Source of the DNA: Mesorhizobium sp.
GTDB lineage: Bacteria; Pseudomonadota; Alphaproteobacteria; Rhizobiales; Rhizobiaceae
Assembly (NCBI RefSeq): GCF_004962245.1
Contig: NZ_SUHQ01000003.1
Coordinates: 124,001-188,000 of the forward strand
DNA: 64,000 nucleotides
Reading direction: 5' to 3'
Shown here: in pieces, positions 47,465 to 56,985 of the stretch
How the letters are laid out: each line of letters opens with the position of its first letter
Position numbering within the stretch: the stretch's first letter is position 1
The notes under the pieces: generated by a model
Told to the model about the DNA's origin: nothing
Databases searched by the model: none
Seen by the model: only the letters and a program-made list of their open reading frames with translations
Program-made: the position numbers and the translations under genes

Positions 47465-48709
47465 CTAGACCGGCGGGTTCTGCGGCTGGAAGAATTTGCC
47501 GCGCTCGGCGATCAGCACCATCACCAATGCGCCGAGCGACACGCTGCAGAAGCCGGCGGCCAAGGGCGTCACCGTGCCGTTGAAAGCCTGGCCGATCAGC
47601 GTGCCGAGCAGGCCGCCGAGGAAGGTCTGCATGAAACCCAGAATGGACGATGCCGTGCCAGCCAGCTGGCCGAGCGGCTCCATGGCAAGCGCGTTAAAAT
47701 TCGCGCCGAGTGCGCCGAAGGGGACCATCGCGCAGGCAAAGAAGGTGATGAAAAGCCAAAGCGGCATCTTCATTTGGATGGAAACGATCAGCCAGGCGAG
47801 ACTGATGGCCAGAAACAAGAGCAGCGCGCTCTGCGACAAGCGGCGCATGCCGATGCGGCCGACAAGGCGCGAATTCAGATAGTTGGAAAAAGCAAGCACC
47901 CCGGCTATCCCTGCGAAAATCACCGGGAACATCTCGCCGACGCCGAAGACGCCGACATAGATCTGCTGCGCCGAGTTGATGAAGCCGAACATCGCGCCGA
48001 AGGCAAAAGTGCTGGCGAAGGCATAGCAAAGCGCCATCCGGTTGGTCAGCACGATGCGGAAACCACCGACGATGGATGAGACCGTCAGCGGCCGGCGATA
48101 TTCGGGATGCAGCGTTTCGGGCAAGCGTAGCAGCGCCCACGCCGCCACGATCAGGGCTCCTGCCGCCATGGTGATGAAAATCACGTGCCAGGTCGCGAAC
48201 AGCATGATGAGCTGGCCGATGCCGGGGGCCACCACCGGGATGGCCATGAACACCATGAAGATCAGCGACATGACTTCGGCCATGCGCCGGCCATCGAACG
48301 TGTCGCGCACGATCGAGACGGCGATGACGCGTGTGGCCGCGGCGCCGATGCCTTGCACGACCCTGCACAGGATAAGAGTGGCGAAAGTCGGGGCGATTGC
48401 CGCAGCACCCGCCGCCGCGACATAGATCACCAGTCCGGCGACGAGCGGAGCACGGCGTCCGAAACGGTCCGAGATTGGTCCGAAGAAGAGCTGCCCGCCG
48501 CCAAAGCCCAGAATATAGGCGGCAATCACATATTGGCGGTGGTTCTCATTTTCCACGCCCAGCGAGGCGCCGATCTGCTGCAGCGCCGGCAGCATGATGT
48601 CGATGGCCAGCGAGTTGAGCGCCATCAATGCCGCGCACAGCGCGATGAATTCCCAGCGCGGAATAGGCAAGGTGCTTGCCTGTTGCGGCGCTTGTGCATG
48701 CTGGTCCAC
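47465..48709 (-). CDS. MFS multidrug efflux transporter, Bcr/CflA type
   Basis: A 414-aa, 12-helix major facilitator. The drug-efflux DHA1 pattern is visible: D-I-M-L-P-A-L near residue 38, the loop 2-3 motif G-P-I-S-D-R-F-G-R-R near 78 and RVVQGIGAAATRVIAVSIVRD near 116, typical of Bcr/CflA proteins. The 232-bp gap downstream (47233-47464) shows no clear gene or signal. Probably monocistronic; substrate unknown. Confidence 0.92.
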   Translation of the reverse strand: MDQHAQAPQQASTLPIPRWEFIALCAALMALNSLAIDIMLPALQQIGASLGVENENHRQYVIAAYILGFGGGQLFFGPISDRFGRRAPLVAGLVIYVAAAGAAAIAPTFATLILCRVVQGIGAAATRVIAVSIVRDTFDGRRMAEVMSLIFMVFMAIPVVAPGIGQLIMLFATWHVIFITMAAGALIVAAWALLRLPETLHPEYRRPLTVSSIVGGFRIVLTNRMALCYAFASTFAFGAMFGFINSAQQIYVGVFGVGEMFPVIFAGIAGVLAFSNYLNSRLVGRIGMRRLSQSALLLFLAISLAWLIVSIQMKMPLWLFITFFACAMVPFGALGANFNALAMEPLGQLAGTASSILGFMQTFLGGLLGTLIGQAFNGTVTPLAAGFCSVSLGALVMVLIAERGKFFQPQNPPV

Positions 48710-48733
48710 GGCAAAGTCCGATCTTCAAACGAA

Positions 48734-48757
48734 AATGCGCCGGCGCGCCGGCGCATT
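48734..48757 (-). terminator. Terminator of grxD (perfect 24-bp palindrome)
   Basis: A perfect 24-bp palindrome, AATGCGCCGGCG and its complement, is followed on the reverse strand by TTCGTTTG and, with its own ending AATT, gives a T-rich tail. It lies 68 bp after the grxD stop and 24 bp before the MFS start, so it should separate the two genes. Confidence 0.75.
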
Positions 48758-48825
48758 CATTCGTCTTGTCTCCCGATACCAGGGAGGAAACTTTTTGCCG
48801 AGGTGGGGGCTCCCCGGCGTGTTCG

Positions 48826-49161
48826 TCAGGCGGCGCCTTTGACGCTCACGCCCTTTTCGATGAGGAACGTCTGAAGTTCGCCTGCCTGGAACATCTCGCG
48901 GATGATGTCGCAGCCGCCAACAAACTCACCCTTGACGTAGAGCTGAGGGATCGTCGGCCAGTTGGAGTATTCCTTGATACCTTGCCGCAGCTCGGCCGAG
49001 GTCAGCACGTCCACGCCCTTATAGTCGGCCCCGATGTAGTCGAGGATCTGCACGACCTGACCGGAAAATCCGCATTGCGGGAAACCGGGCGTGCCCTTCA
49101 TGAAGAGAACGACTTCGTTGCCCTTCACTTCGCTGTCGATGTAGTCGTTGATACCGCTCAT
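48826..49161 (-). CDS. grxD: Monothiol glutaredoxin (Grx4 family)
   Basis: A 111-aa CGFS-type glutaredoxin that carries a glutathione-bound 2Fe-2S cluster. The active-site motif C-G-F-S follows G-T-P-G-F-P-Q near residue 31, and the W-P-T-I-P-Q-L-Y cis-proline loop and F-V-G-G-C-D-I glutathione site are present. AAAGGA is 5 nt before ATG 49161. A BolA gene lies about 1 kb upstream on the same strand; Grx4 and BolA form a known Fe-S-linked pair, and the window also holds the Suf system. Confidence 0.95.
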   Translation of the reverse strand: MSGINDYIDSEVKGNEVVLFMKGTPGFPQCGFSGQVVQILDYIGADYKGVDVLTSAELRQGIKEYSNWPTIPQLYVKGEFVGGCDIIREMFQAGELQTFLIEKGVSVKGAA

Positions 49162-49324
49162 GGAGAATCCTTTCATGCCCGCGAGAGTCAGGCTCGAAAC
49201 ATACCCTTCAAATAAACCCATAGGTTGCCCGAAACAAGACGTTTGCCGCATCGTCACGCAAATGGCGCAAAGGATGGCCTGATATTGGGCCAAGAGCATC
49301 GGCCAGCAAATTCCCCGGGGAGCG

Positions 49325-50116
49325 ATGAAAAGACGACACTGCGCGGCAGTCCTGATGGGTGTCCTGCTTGTTACGCTGGCCTTGATCTGGTGGTTCAGAC
49401 CATCCGCGCGACCGCCTCTCACCGTCGGCGGCGACCTGCCCGGACCCTGCCGGGATTTCAGCTTCGAGGCGGTTCCCTACGTAGTCTGCGAGATCGATCT
49501 TCGCAGTTACGACGTCGCTGTCTTCCACGCCGGCGCAGATGGCAAGGCCTTTGGGTCGCTGGAAAAATTCGACACGGCGATGTCGGGCGAGGGCAGGCCG
49601 CTGCTCGCCATGAACGCCGGCATGTATCATGAGGATCTGACGCCGGTCGGGCTTCTCGTCAAAAAGGGTCGCGAGGTGGCGCCACTCAACCTCGCTGACG
49701 GCGAAGGCAATTTCTTCCTGAAGCCGAATGGCGTGTTCCTGATCGGCAAGGACGGCAAGGCGGCGATCATGGAAACGAATGCCTATGCCGCCGCAAAGCC
49801 GGATGTGGCGTTCGCCACGCAATCCGGCCCGATGCTGGTGATCGACGGAGGAGTTCATCCTCGCTTCGAGGCGAACGGCACCTCGCGCTATGTCCGCAAT
49901 GGTGCCGGCGTGCGCGATGCCGACACGGTCGTGCTGGCGATCTCACGCTCGGAGGTGAGTCTCGGCAGCTTTGCACGCCTGTTTCGTGATGCGCTGCATT
50001 GCCCCAACGCGCTTTTCTTCGACGGGGTGGTCTCGGCGCTGTCGAATGGCGAGAGGATGATCGTCGGTGGAAAATACCCGGCAGGGCCGATCATAGCCGT
50101 CTCGGCGAAAAGGTGA
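49325..50116 (+). CDS. Phosphodiester glycosidase (NAGPA/DUF2233) family exported protein
   Basis: A 263-aa protein with an N-terminal membrane anchor or signal (basic MKRRH, then about 17 hydrophobic residues) and a NAGPA-type domain: L-L-A-M-N-A-G-M-Y near residue 95, F-F-L-K-P-N-G-V-F near 133, A-T-Q-S-G-P-M-L-V near 163 and L-F-F-D-G-V-V-S near 236. Relatives cleave sugar phosphodiesters, but most bacterial ones are uncharacterised. Inserted on the opposite strand between grxD and bolA. Confidence 0.88.
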   Translation: MKRRHCAAVLMGVLLVTLALIWWFRPSARPPLTVGGDLPGPCRDFSFEAVPYVVCEIDLRSYDVAVFHAGADGKAFGSLEKFDTAMSGEGRPLLAMNAGMYHEDLTPVGLLVKKGREVAPLNLADGEGNFFLKPNGVFLIGKDGKAAIMETNAYAAAKPDVAFATQSGPMLVIDGGVHPRFEANGTSRYVRNGAGVRDADTVVLAISRSEVSLGSFARLFRDALHCPNALFFDGVVSALSNGERMIVGGKYPAGPIIAVSAKR

Positions 50117-50137
50117 GAGAGGGGTGGACGTGGAAGC

Positions 50138-50371
50138 TCAGTCCGGCACGCTGGTCTGTAAAGCGAGCGCGTGCAGCACGCCGCCCATGTTTCCTTTCAG
50201 CGCGTCGTAGACCATCTGATGCTGCTGGACCCGGCTTTTCCCGCGAAAGCTTTCGGCCACTACCTCGGCGGCATAGTGGTCACCGTCGCCAGCCAGGTCG
50301 CGAATCGTCACCTTGGCGTCCGGAATGCCTTCCTTGATCAGCCGTTCGATGTCGTGCGCGTCCATTGCCAT
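50138..50371 (-). CDS. bolA: BolA family protein
   Basis: A 77-aa BolA-type protein with the class II KH-like fold: helix M-A-M-D-A-H-D-I-E-R-L-I, then H-Y-A-A-E-V-V-A-E-S-F-R-G-K-S-R-V-Q-Q-H-Q-M-V-Y-D-A-L with the conserved histidine ligand. It partners CGFS glutaredoxins in iron and Fe-S control. It is 86 bp downstream of purL and close to grxD, the usual rhizobial order purL-bolA-grxD. An ATG two codons in (50365) is an alternative start. Confidence 0.95.
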   Translation of the reverse strand: MAMDAHDIERLIKEGIPDAKVTIRDLAGDGDHYAAEVVAESFRGKSRVQQHQMVYDALKGNMGGVLHALALQTSVPD

Positions 50372-50457
50372 GCGAGGATTCCTTGTTCCGGTCGTGATCT
50401 CATAGATATGGTCGAAATGGCCGATAAACCACAGCGAAACGGCGCAACTCGATCATA

Positions 50458-52698
50458 TCACGGGTCCACGACCTCGTTTGCCATGAAGCGAGGAAACCAG
50501 GATTCGTGGGCAGCGGTCAATTCGCCGACAGGGATCGCCCGTGCCTCGCCGAGTTTCAGGTCAGTACCGCCGGTCGAGCCGATCCACGGCGCGAAGATGC
50601 CGAGCTTGCTTTGCTGTTCGCGAATGGCGTCCCATTCGTCGCTCTGCGGATCGATCGACAGCGTCAAGAGATAGCGACCCTGATCCTCGCCGAACCAGAC
50701 CGGGATCGGATCGGTCCCGACCAGGCCGGGGACGGTCGCACCGATGCCGGACGCCATCGCCATTTCGGCCAGCGCGACAGCAATGCCGCCATCGGAAACG
50801 TCATGCGCAGCGGTAACGACGCCGGAGTCGATCAGGGCGCGCACATGGTCGCCGACGCGCTTCTCATGGTCGAGGTCGACCGGCGGCGGCGGGCCGTCGG
50901 TGCGGCCATGAATGTCGCGCATATAGGCCGACTGGGCGAGATGCGTTCCCCACATTGACGGCGCGCCGACCAGTACAATCATCTGGCCCCCAGCGGCAAA
51001 GCCGATCCGCGCCATCTTGGACCAGTCGGCGATCAGTCCGACGCCGCCGATGGTCGGCGTCGGCAAGATGCCTTGTCCGTTGGTTTCGTTGTAGAGCGAG
51101 ACATTGCCGGAGACGATCGGAAAGCCGAGCGCGCGGCAGGCATCGCCGATGCCTTTCACGGCGCCGACCAACTGGCCCATGATCTCGGGCCGTTCCGGAT
51201 TGCCGAAATTGAGGTTGTCGGTGGCAGCGAGCGGCAGGGCGCCGGTGGCGGTAAGGTTGCGCCAGCATTCGGCCACCGCCTGCTTGCCGCCTTCGTAAGG
51301 GTCGGCCTCGCAATAGCGCGGCGTTACGTCGGAGGAGAAGGCGAGCGCCTTGGTCGGATGACCATCGACGCGCACGACGCCGGCATCGCCGCCCGGAAGC
51401 TGCAGCGAATTGCCCTGGATCAGCGTGTCGTATTGCTCCCACACCCAGCGGCGCGACGAAAGGTCCGGTCCGCCAAGCAGTTTCAGCAAGGCCTCGGCGA
51501 CATCCGCCTGCGGTGCATCGCTGGCCGCCAGCGGCGCCGGCTTCTTCGCCCCGGTCCAGGGGCGGTCATATTCCGGCGCCTGGTCGCCAAGGTCCTTGAT
51601 CGGCAGGTTGGCGACTTCGTCGCCTTGGTGTAGCACGCGAAAGCGCAGATCGTCGGTGGTCTTGCCGACGATGGCGAAGTCGAGGCCCCATTTGTGGAAG
51701 ATCGCCTCGGCTTCCTTTTCCTTTTCGGGGCGCAGCACCATCAGCATGCGCTCCTGGCTCTCCGACAGCATCATCTCATAGGCGCTCATGCGCTCCTCGC
51801 GCACCGGCACCTTGTCGAGGTCGAGTTCGATGCCGAGATCGCCCTTGGCGCCCATCTCGACCGCCGAGCAGGTGAGGCCGGCAGCCCCCATGTCCTGGAT
51901 GGCAATGACGGCGCCGGACGCCATCAGTTCGAGGCAGGCTTCAAGCAGGCATTTTTCGGTGAAGGGGTCGCCGACCTGAACGGTAGGCCGCTTCTCGTCG
52001 ATCTTGTCGTCGAACTCGGCCGAGGCCATGGTGGCGCCGCCGACGCCGTCGCGGCCGGTCTTGGCGCCGAGATAGACGACGGGCAGCCCGACGCCCTTGG
52101 CTTCCGACAGGAAGATGGCATCGGTCTTGGCGAGCCCCGCCGCAAAGGCGTTGACCAGGATGTTGCCGTTGTAGCGCGCGTCGAAATTGACCTCGCCGCC
52201 GACCGTTGGCACGCCGAAGGAATTACCGTAGCCGCCGACTCCGGAAACGACGCCGGCAACGAGGTGTTTGGTCTTGGGATGGTCCGGCGCACCGAAGCGC
52301 AGCGCGTTCATCGCCGCGATCGGCCGCGCGCCCATGGTAAAGACATCGCGCAGGATGCCGCCGACCCCGGTCGCCGCCCCCTGATAGGGTTCGATGTAGG
52401 AGGGGTGGTTATGGCTCTCCATCTTGAACACGACACAGTCGCCGTCGCCGATATCGACCACGCCGGCATTCTCGCCCGGACCCTGGATGACCCGGGGCCC
52501 GGTGGTCGGCAGCGTGCGCAACCACTTTTTCGAGGATTTGTAGGAGCAATGCTCGTTCCACATCGCCGAGAAGATGCCGAGCTCTGTAAAGCTCGGCTCG
52601 CGCCCGACCAGGTCGAGGATGCGCTGATATTCATCGGGCTTCAGCCCGTGCGCGGCGATGAGTTCCGGAGTGATCGGCACGGAATTGGAAATGGTCAT
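50458..52698 (-). CDS. purL: Phosphoribosylformylglycinamidine synthase II PurL
   Basis: A 746-aa small-type PurL, the ATP-dependent synthase subunit that works with PurQ (glutaminase) and PurS. It has the E-H-C-S-Y-K-S-S-K motif near residue 48, G-P-G-E-N-A-G-V, and a second AIRS-like half with [22 protein letters not shown] 52698 gives the usual start [19 protein letters not shown]. However, AAGGA is well spaced (6 nt) from an in-frame TTG at 52707 and poorly spaced from the ATG, so TTG may be used. Confidence 0.97.
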   Translation of the reverse strand: MTISNSVPITPELIAAHGLKPDEYQRILDLVGREPSFTELGIFSAMWNEHCSYKSSKKWLRTLPTTGPRVIQGPGENAGVVDIGDGDCVVFKMESHNHPSYIEPYQGAATGVGGILRDVFTMGARPIAAMNALRFGAPDHPKTKHLVAGVVSGVGGYGNSFGVPTVGGEVNFDARYNGNILVNAFAAGLAKTDAIFLSEAKGVGLPVVYLGAKTGRDGVGGATMASAEFDDKIDEKRPTVQVGDPFTEKCLLEACLELMASGAVIAIQDMGAAGLTCSAVEMGAKGDLGIELDLDKVPVREERMSAYEMMLSESQERMLMVLRPEKEKEAEAIFHKWGLDFAIVGKTTDDLRFRVLHQGDEVANLPIKDLGDQAPEYDRPWTGAKKPAPLAASDAPQADVAEALLKLLGGPDLSSRRWVWEQYDTLIQGNSLQLPGGDAGVVRVDGHPTKALAFSSDVTPRYCEADPYEGGKQAVAECWRNLTATGALPLAATDNLNFGNPERPEIMGQLVGAVKGIGDACRALGFPIVSGNVSLYNETNGQGILPTPTIGGVGLIADWSKMARIGFAAGGQMIVLVGAPSMWGTHLAQSAYMRDIHGRTDGPPPPVDLDHEKRVGDHVRALIDSGVVTAAHDVSDGGIAVALAEMAMASGIGATVPGLVGTDPIPVWFGEDQGRYLLTLSIDPQSDEWDAIREQQSKLGIFAPWIGSTGGTDLKLGEARAIPVGELTAAHESWFPRFMANEVVDP

Positions 52699-52847
52699 GG
52701 GCGGCAATTCGTATCCTTGGGATCGAGTCCCCTCTTATCGCAAGCGCGAAGGCCGATACACCCCATCAAGCGACGAAAACGATGGAAAGCCACCGGGTGC
52801 AGCAAGTAGCGAAAGATCGCTACGCGACTTGTCGGTTTCAAGTCGGT

Positions 52848-54257
52848 TCAGGAGAAGCTGTCGTAGCCGGCGCGGCCTTCATCCAGAAGCCGCCGGATTA
52901 TACCGACACCGCCCGCGATGTCCTCTCGCCGCTGCGGCTGTGAAACGCCAAAACGGACGCCATGGAAAACCTGCTCGGAACGGCCCGCCTTGAACTCGTC
53001 CTCGTCGTCGATGAGCACGCCATGCTCGAGACAGGCATTCTTGAAGGTGCCGGAAAGCCATGGATCAGGCAGGGTGAGCCAGACGAAGGGCACATTGTCC
53101 ACCGCCTTGAAGTCGAACCCGGCCAACGTCGCGCGCACGATTGCGATGCGTGCGTTGATTTCGACGATGCTGCGCTTGCGCATCTCGCTGGCCTGGCCGG
53201 ACAGCACCAGCCGGGTGCACACTTCCGCCAGGAGGAAGGGCAGGCCGCCCGTCAGCATCTTGTGAGCGACCCGGATCCGGTGGCGATAGGCCGGCGGACA
53301 GGCGAGCCAGCCGCCGCGAACACCTGCTGCGACCGACTTCGACAGGCCGCCGGCAACGATGGTCCGCTCCGGGGCATATTCGGCCAATAGCGGCGTCGGG
53401 TCGTCGGTCAGATCGCCATAGAGATCGTCCTCGATCAGGACGACATTGTATTCGCGCGCGACCCGCGCGATGGCCTCGCGGCGCGTTGCCGACAGCGTCA
53501 CCAGTGTGGGGTTCTTGGCGGTCGGCATCAGGAACATCATTTTCGGGTGCTTTTGCGCGCAGACGCGCTCGAAATCCCCTGGATCGATGCCGTCCTCGTC
53601 CGACGTCACCAGCGCGGTCCGGCGGCCGATCAGGCCGGCGCTGCGTGAAATCTGCGAGTAGGTGAGGTGCTCGAAGGCGATAGTGTCGCCGGGCGTGGTG
53701 AGCGCGGCAATCGCCGCCATAACCGCGGCATGGGTGCCGAGCGTCGGAACGATGCCGTCAGGGGTAGGGCGAAACGAATTGCGCGAGAGCCAGCGGCTGC
53801 CGGCTTCGAACCAGCGGTCGGGAAAATCTCGCGTATAGCTTGAAATCTCATAGGGATGGTCCTGCGCCGTACGCGAGAGCACATCGGCGATAATATCGCC
53901 CTGGCCGATGTCAGGCGCAGCCGTGCTGTCGAAGCGCAGCTTGCCGCGAGGCGCATCGATATAGCGCGTGCCTTCCACGTGCGGGTCGGATGGCAGCAGA
54001 TCGGTTTTGGTGTCATGCCGGCCCAGGACATAGGTTCCGCGTCCGACTTCGCCGCTTACCAGCCCCCGCTCGCGCAACAATTGATAGGCCCGACCGACCG
54101 TGCCGACGGTCGTGCCGATGTCGTATGCCAGATCACGTTGCGGCGGCAGTTTCGCCCCGGCATCGATCACGCCGCGGTCGATGTCCGTTTCAATCGAATC
54201 CGCCAGCCGTTGATAAAGAGGGCCGGAGCCCGTGAGGTCTGGAAGCCAATTTGTCAT
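52848..54257 (-). CDS. MocR-type regulator (GntR helix + aminotransferase domain)
   Basis: A 469-aa fusion. Residues about 10-75 form a GntR winged helix (G-A-K-L-P-P-Q-R-D-L-A-Y-D-I-G-T-T-V-G-T-V) and the rest is a PLP aminotransferase-like domain with I-E-D-D-L-Y-G-D-L near 275 and the PLP lysine in V-A-G-G-L-S-K-S-V-A-A-G near 303. MocR proteins use PLP chemistry as a sensor. It is divergent from a DUF1127 gene. The 92-bp shared promoter suggests that gene or itself as target; ligand unknown. Confidence 0.93.
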   Translation of the reverse strand: MTNWLPDLTGSGPLYQRLADSIETDIDRGVIDAGAKLPPQRDLAYDIGTTVGTVGRAYQLLRERGLVSGEVGRGTYVLGRHDTKTDLLPSDPHVEGTRYIDAPRGKLRFDSTAAPDIGQGDIIADVLSRTAQDHPYEISSYTRDFPDRWFEAGSRWLSRNSFRPTPDGIVPTLGTHAAVMAAIAALTTPGDTIAFEHLTYSQISRSAGLIGRRTALVTSDEDGIDPGDFERVCAQKHPKMMFLMPTAKNPTLVTLSATRREAIARVAREYNVVLIEDDLYGDLTDDPTPLLAEYAPERTIVAGGLSKSVAAGVRGGWLACPPAYRHRIRVAHKMLTGGLPFLLAEVCTRLVLSGQASEMRKRSIVEINARIAIVRATLAGFDFKAVDNVPFVWLTLPDPWLSGTFKNACLEHGVLIDDEDEFKAGRSEQVFHGVRFGVSQPQRREDIAGGVGIIRRLLDEGRAGYDSFS

Positions 54258-54349
54258 GGTGACAATTCTCTACATTGCACCGATTTGAGAGTCAATGCAT
54301 ATGAGATGTGCGAAAAAGAGGCACAATTTCGAGTTTTGGCAGCAAGAAA

Positions 54350-54595
54350 ATGAATACAATCGGGTCAATCCACCATTCGAGAGCTGAATTGGTCGGAGCG
54401 CGTCCTTCGGGCCGGCGAAGCTATGTCGGGCGCCTGGTGCATATGGTCAGGTCGCTCGCGAGCCGGATTGGCAGCATGCTGGAACGCCGGCGCAGCCGGC
54501 TGGCATTGCTGGAGATGACGGACGATCAGCTCAAGGATATCGGGATCTCTCGCTGCGACGCCCATCGTGAAGGGCTGAGGCCGTTCTGGGATTGA
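54350..54595 (+). CDS. DUF1127 domain protein
   Basis: An 81-aa basic protein ending in the DUF1127 pattern: R-R-S-R-L-A-L-L-E-M-T-D-D-Q-L-K-D-I-G-I-S-R. The N-terminal about 45 residues form an Arg-rich linker. ATG 54350 was chosen; a GTG at 54308 would add 14 residues. DUF1127 proteins in rhizobia and Agrobacterium influence phosphate and carbon metabolism, sometimes through RNA binding. Divergent from the MocR gene. Confidence 0.88.
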   Translation: MNTIGSIHHSRAELVGARPSGRRSYVGRLVHMVRSLASRIGSMLERRRSRLALLEMTDDQLKDIGISRCDAHREGLRPFWD

Positions 54596-54636
54596 AGCCG
54601 AGTGCTTGTATGCATCTTTGGGAAGGCGACACGGTT

Positions 54637-55299
54637 TCAGGGCGCCTTTTTCGTGCCTTGGCGGACGCCGGGACTCCTGATCCGTGAGACGCCGTGGTCT
54701 ACAGACACGGCGATGATGCACAGCGCGAGAAAAAGCCCGGTGATGCCGAGCGCCGAGACGGCGACGCTGGTCGCGCCGTTCTTGGCGACGTCGAGGAACG
54801 GGTAGGGCACTTCGCCTGATATCGGCGCCCGCGCCAGTACGTAGGCGAGGTAGGCGACCGGATAGATCATCCACCAGGAAATATCGCGCCACCGCGTCGA
54901 GCCATCGGCGCCTACCACAAGCCACCACAGTACGAACAGAACCGGCGTCACATAGTGCAGCAGGACGTCGCAGAGCAGGAACAAGCCCTGCGGCTGCCAA
55001 AGGCGCGCCAGAACCGTCGCGTAGACGATGAAGACCAGGGTTATGGCAACCGCTACGCCCGCCCGCATCCGCGGCCCGGCAAAAGCGGGGAACCAAGCGT
55101 AGCCACTGGGTGACAGCAGCGAAACATGCACCAGCACCGCGCCGATGTTGGTCAGGATGGTGAAGAAGCTGAAGTAGAAGACCAGCGAGCCAACAAAACT
55201 GCGGCCGGCTTCCATCGATGCCGGAACGGTGATGCAGATTTGCAGGACAAGCGCGGCCAAACCTATGACCAGACCGGCGATCTGCAGGAAGCGGCTCAC
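54637..55299 (-). CDS. Pr6Pr family integral membrane protein
   Basis: A 220-aa membrane protein with about six hydrophobic helices and the family signature Y-F-S-F-F-T-I-L-T-N near residue 42, H-Y-V-T-P-V-L-F near 116 and W-M-I-Y-P-V-A-Y-L near 143. GTG 55299 (AGGG just upstream) was chosen because it follows the stop of the lipoprotein gene by 4 bp; a TTG at 55350 would overlap that gene. Distantly related to AIG1/FAR-17a proteins. Function unknown. Confidence 0.82.
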   Translation of the reverse strand: MSRFLQIAGLVIGLAALVLQICITVPASMEAGRSFVGSLVFYFSFFTILTNIGAVLVHVSLLSPSGYAWFPAFAGPRMRAGVAVAITLVFIVYATVLARLWQPQGLFLLCDVLLHYVTPVLFVLWWLVVGADGSTRWRDISWWMIYPVAYLAYVLARAPISGEVPYPFLDVAKNGATSVAVSALGITGLFLALCIIAVSVDHGVSRIRSPGVRQGTKKAP

Positions 55300-55303
55300 A
55301 GCC

Positions 55304-55720
55304 CTATGCGGCCGCGCCGCAGGCCGAGTTGCCTGTCTGCCAGCGGGCAATGTCCGAGCTTATGCGCGCGCCAAGCGGCTCGGCCATCAGCGGACCGAAC
55401 ACATCGATGCGGCGTGAATTGCCTTGCGCCTGCACGACCAGCAACGGTTTTCCGCCATAATGCTTGACTGGGACCAATAGGAACCGCGGTGTGCCGGTGA
55501 ACGAATTCAGCTCATTGGCCATCTGATAGGGCTTGAAGGCAGGGTCCTTGCTGGCGATCCAGCATTTGTGGGCGGCGATTGCCACCTGTTCCATGGCAAG
55601 CAGCGCCGCGCTCTTGCCCGAAGGCGTCAGCGCGCTCTTCGGCTTAGATTGGCAGGAGGCGAGCACAAGGCCAGCGGTGGCGACGAGAGCGAGGCGGGCG
55701 ATCGTCTGTCTCAGGCTCAT
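55304..55720 (-). CDS. Putative lipoprotein, 138 aa
   Basis: An N-terminal lipoprotein signal (SLRQTIARLALVATAGLVLASC, lipobox L-A-S-C with Cys at about residue 23) precedes a small domain with I-A-A-H-K-C-W near residue 47 and a second cysteine at the C-terminus (G-N-S-A-C-G), a possible disulfide. Start ATG 55720. Likely in one unit with the Pr6Pr membrane protein downstream. I do not recognise a named family; similar proteins occur next to purQ in related genomes only as a general impression. Confidence 0.75.
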   Translation of the reverse strand: MSLRQTIARLALVATAGLVLASCQSKPKSALTPSGKSAALLAMEQVAIAAHKCWIASKDPAFKPYQMANELNSFTGTPRFLLVPVKHYGGKPLLVVQAQGNSRRIDVFGPLMAEPLGARISSDIARWQTGNSACGAAA

Positions 55721-55763
55721 GCGGCGCCTATTCGAATTCGAAAAAAGATGAGTGCTGAAGATA

Positions 55764-56432
55764 TCAAGCGGCGATGCCGAGAGCACTTTCGAACAGCGCC
55801 CGGCCGTCGCTGCCGCCATGTGCTGCTTCGATCAGGTTCTCGGGATGCGGCATCAGGCCGAGCACATTGCCCTGGCTGTTGATGATGCCGGCAATGTCGT
55901 TGATCGAGCCGTTGGGATTGGTGCCTTCGGCATAGCGGAACACGACCTGGCCTTCGCCTTCGAGCCTGCGAAGCGTCTCGGCGTCGGCAAAATAATTGCC
56001 GTCGTGATGCGCCACCGGCGAGCGGATGATCTGGCCCGGCTGATAGCGGCGGGTGAACATCGTGTTGGCGTTGGTGATTTGCAGCTTGACCTGCCGGCAG
56101 ACGAATTTCAGCGACGTGTTGCGCATCAGGGCGCCCGGCAAAAGGCCGGCCTCGACCAGGATCTGGAAGCCGTTGCAGACACCGATGACCATGACGCCCT
56201 TGGTCGCCTTTTCGGCGACCGCCCGCATAACCGGCATGCGCGCGGCAATGGCGCCGCAGCGCAGATAATCGCCGAAGGAAAAGCCGCCCGGAATGGTGAT
56301 CAGGTCGACGTCGGGGATTTCGGTGTCGGTCTGCCAGACGGTGATAGGCGGCGTTCCCGAAATCTTGGTCAGCGCCGCGATCATGTCGCGGTCGCGGTTG
56401 AGGCCAGGCAAGAGGACGACGGCTGATTTCAT
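55764..56432 (-). CDS. purQ: Phosphoribosylformylglycinamidine synthase I PurQ
   Basis: A 222-aa class I glutamine amidotransferase that feeds ammonia to PurL. The nucleophile lies in G-V-C-N-G-F-Q near residue 88, and the His-Glu pair in G-L-M-P-H-P-E-N near residue 197. The start ATG overlaps the stop of the upstream 84-aa gene (ATGA), so translation is coupled. Part of the purC-purS-(84 aa)-purQ run; purL is 3 kb further on the same strand. Confidence 0.97.
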   Translation of the reverse strand: MKSAVVLLPGLNRDRDMIAALTKISGTPPITVWQTDTEIPDVDLITIPGGFSFGDYLRCGAIAARMPVMRAVAEKATKGVMVIGVCNGFQILVEAGLLPGALMRNTSLKFVCRQVKLQITNANTMFTRRYQPGQIIRSPVAHHDGNYFADAETLRRLEGEGQVVFRYAEGTNPNGSINDIAGIINSQGNVLGLMPHPENLIEAAHGGSDGRALFESALGIAA

Positions 56433-56683
56433 TTTGGTTCGTAAGGCCTCTGGGCTTCGGCGAGTTCGCGCAGGTCTAAGCGGCGTTCAATATGTTCCAG
56501 GCGCTCGTCCTGGCGAGCCAGTACGCCATAGATGTTCTTCACGTCTCCCTCGGTGGCGATGAGGTGACCACGGATGGAACCCAGCTCGGACTTTACCTCT
56601 CCAAGCGTCAAATCCATCCGGTCCAGCCGCGACTGAATGGACTTGAGGACTTCAAATATCAAGCTTCCATCAATCTCGGCCAT
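56429..56683 (-). CDS. Small coiled-coil protein between purS and purQ
   Basis: An 84-aa protein, mostly one long amphipathic helix: [16 protein letters not shown], then [14 protein letters not shown] and [12 protein letters not shown]. The heptads suggest a trimeric or dimeric coiled coil. It overlaps purQ by 4 bp and follows purS by 18 bp. Not a known purine enzyme. Similar small coiled-coil proteins are frequent in rhizobia; function unknown. Confidence 0.8.
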   Translation of the reverse strand: MAEIDGSLIFEVLKSIQSRLDRMDLTLGEVKSELGSIRGHLIATEGDVKNIYGVLARQDERLEHIERRLDLRELAEAQRPYEPK

Positions 56684-56701
56684 CTGCCCTCCGGCACAAC
56701 C

Positions 56702-56944
56702 TCAGGTAATCGCCACACTATAGTTCTCAATCACCGTATTCGCCAGAAGCTTGTCGCACATCGCTTTAAGGTCGGCCTCGGCCTTGGCCTTGTCGCTCTC
56801 CGCAAGTTCGACGTCGAAAACCTTGCCCTGCCGCACCTGGCCGACGCCGCCGAAACCCAGCCCGGACAACGCGTGTTCGATCGCCTTGCCTTGTGGGTCG
56901 AGCACGCCGTTCTTGAGGGTTACGGTTATGCGGGCCTTGATCAC
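56702..56944 (-). CDS. purS: Phosphoribosylformylglycinamidine synthase subunit PurS
   Basis: An 80-aa small subunit that bridges PurQ and PurL. It has the N-terminal strand A-R-I-T-V-T-L-K-N-G-V-L-D-P-Q-G-K-A-I and the V-G-Q-V-R-Q-G-K segment. The start is GTG 56944 with AGGAG about 10 nt upstream; the longer frame to 56980 is not homologous. It follows purC by 41 bp. Confidence 0.95.
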   Translation of the reverse strand: MIKARITVTLKNGVLDPQGKAIEHALSGLGFGGVGQVRQGKVFDVELAESDKAKAEADLKAMCDKLLANTVIENYSVAIT

Positions 56945-56985
56945 GCTGAATATGCTCCTGTTGAACGTGTTGAGCGGCACAAACG

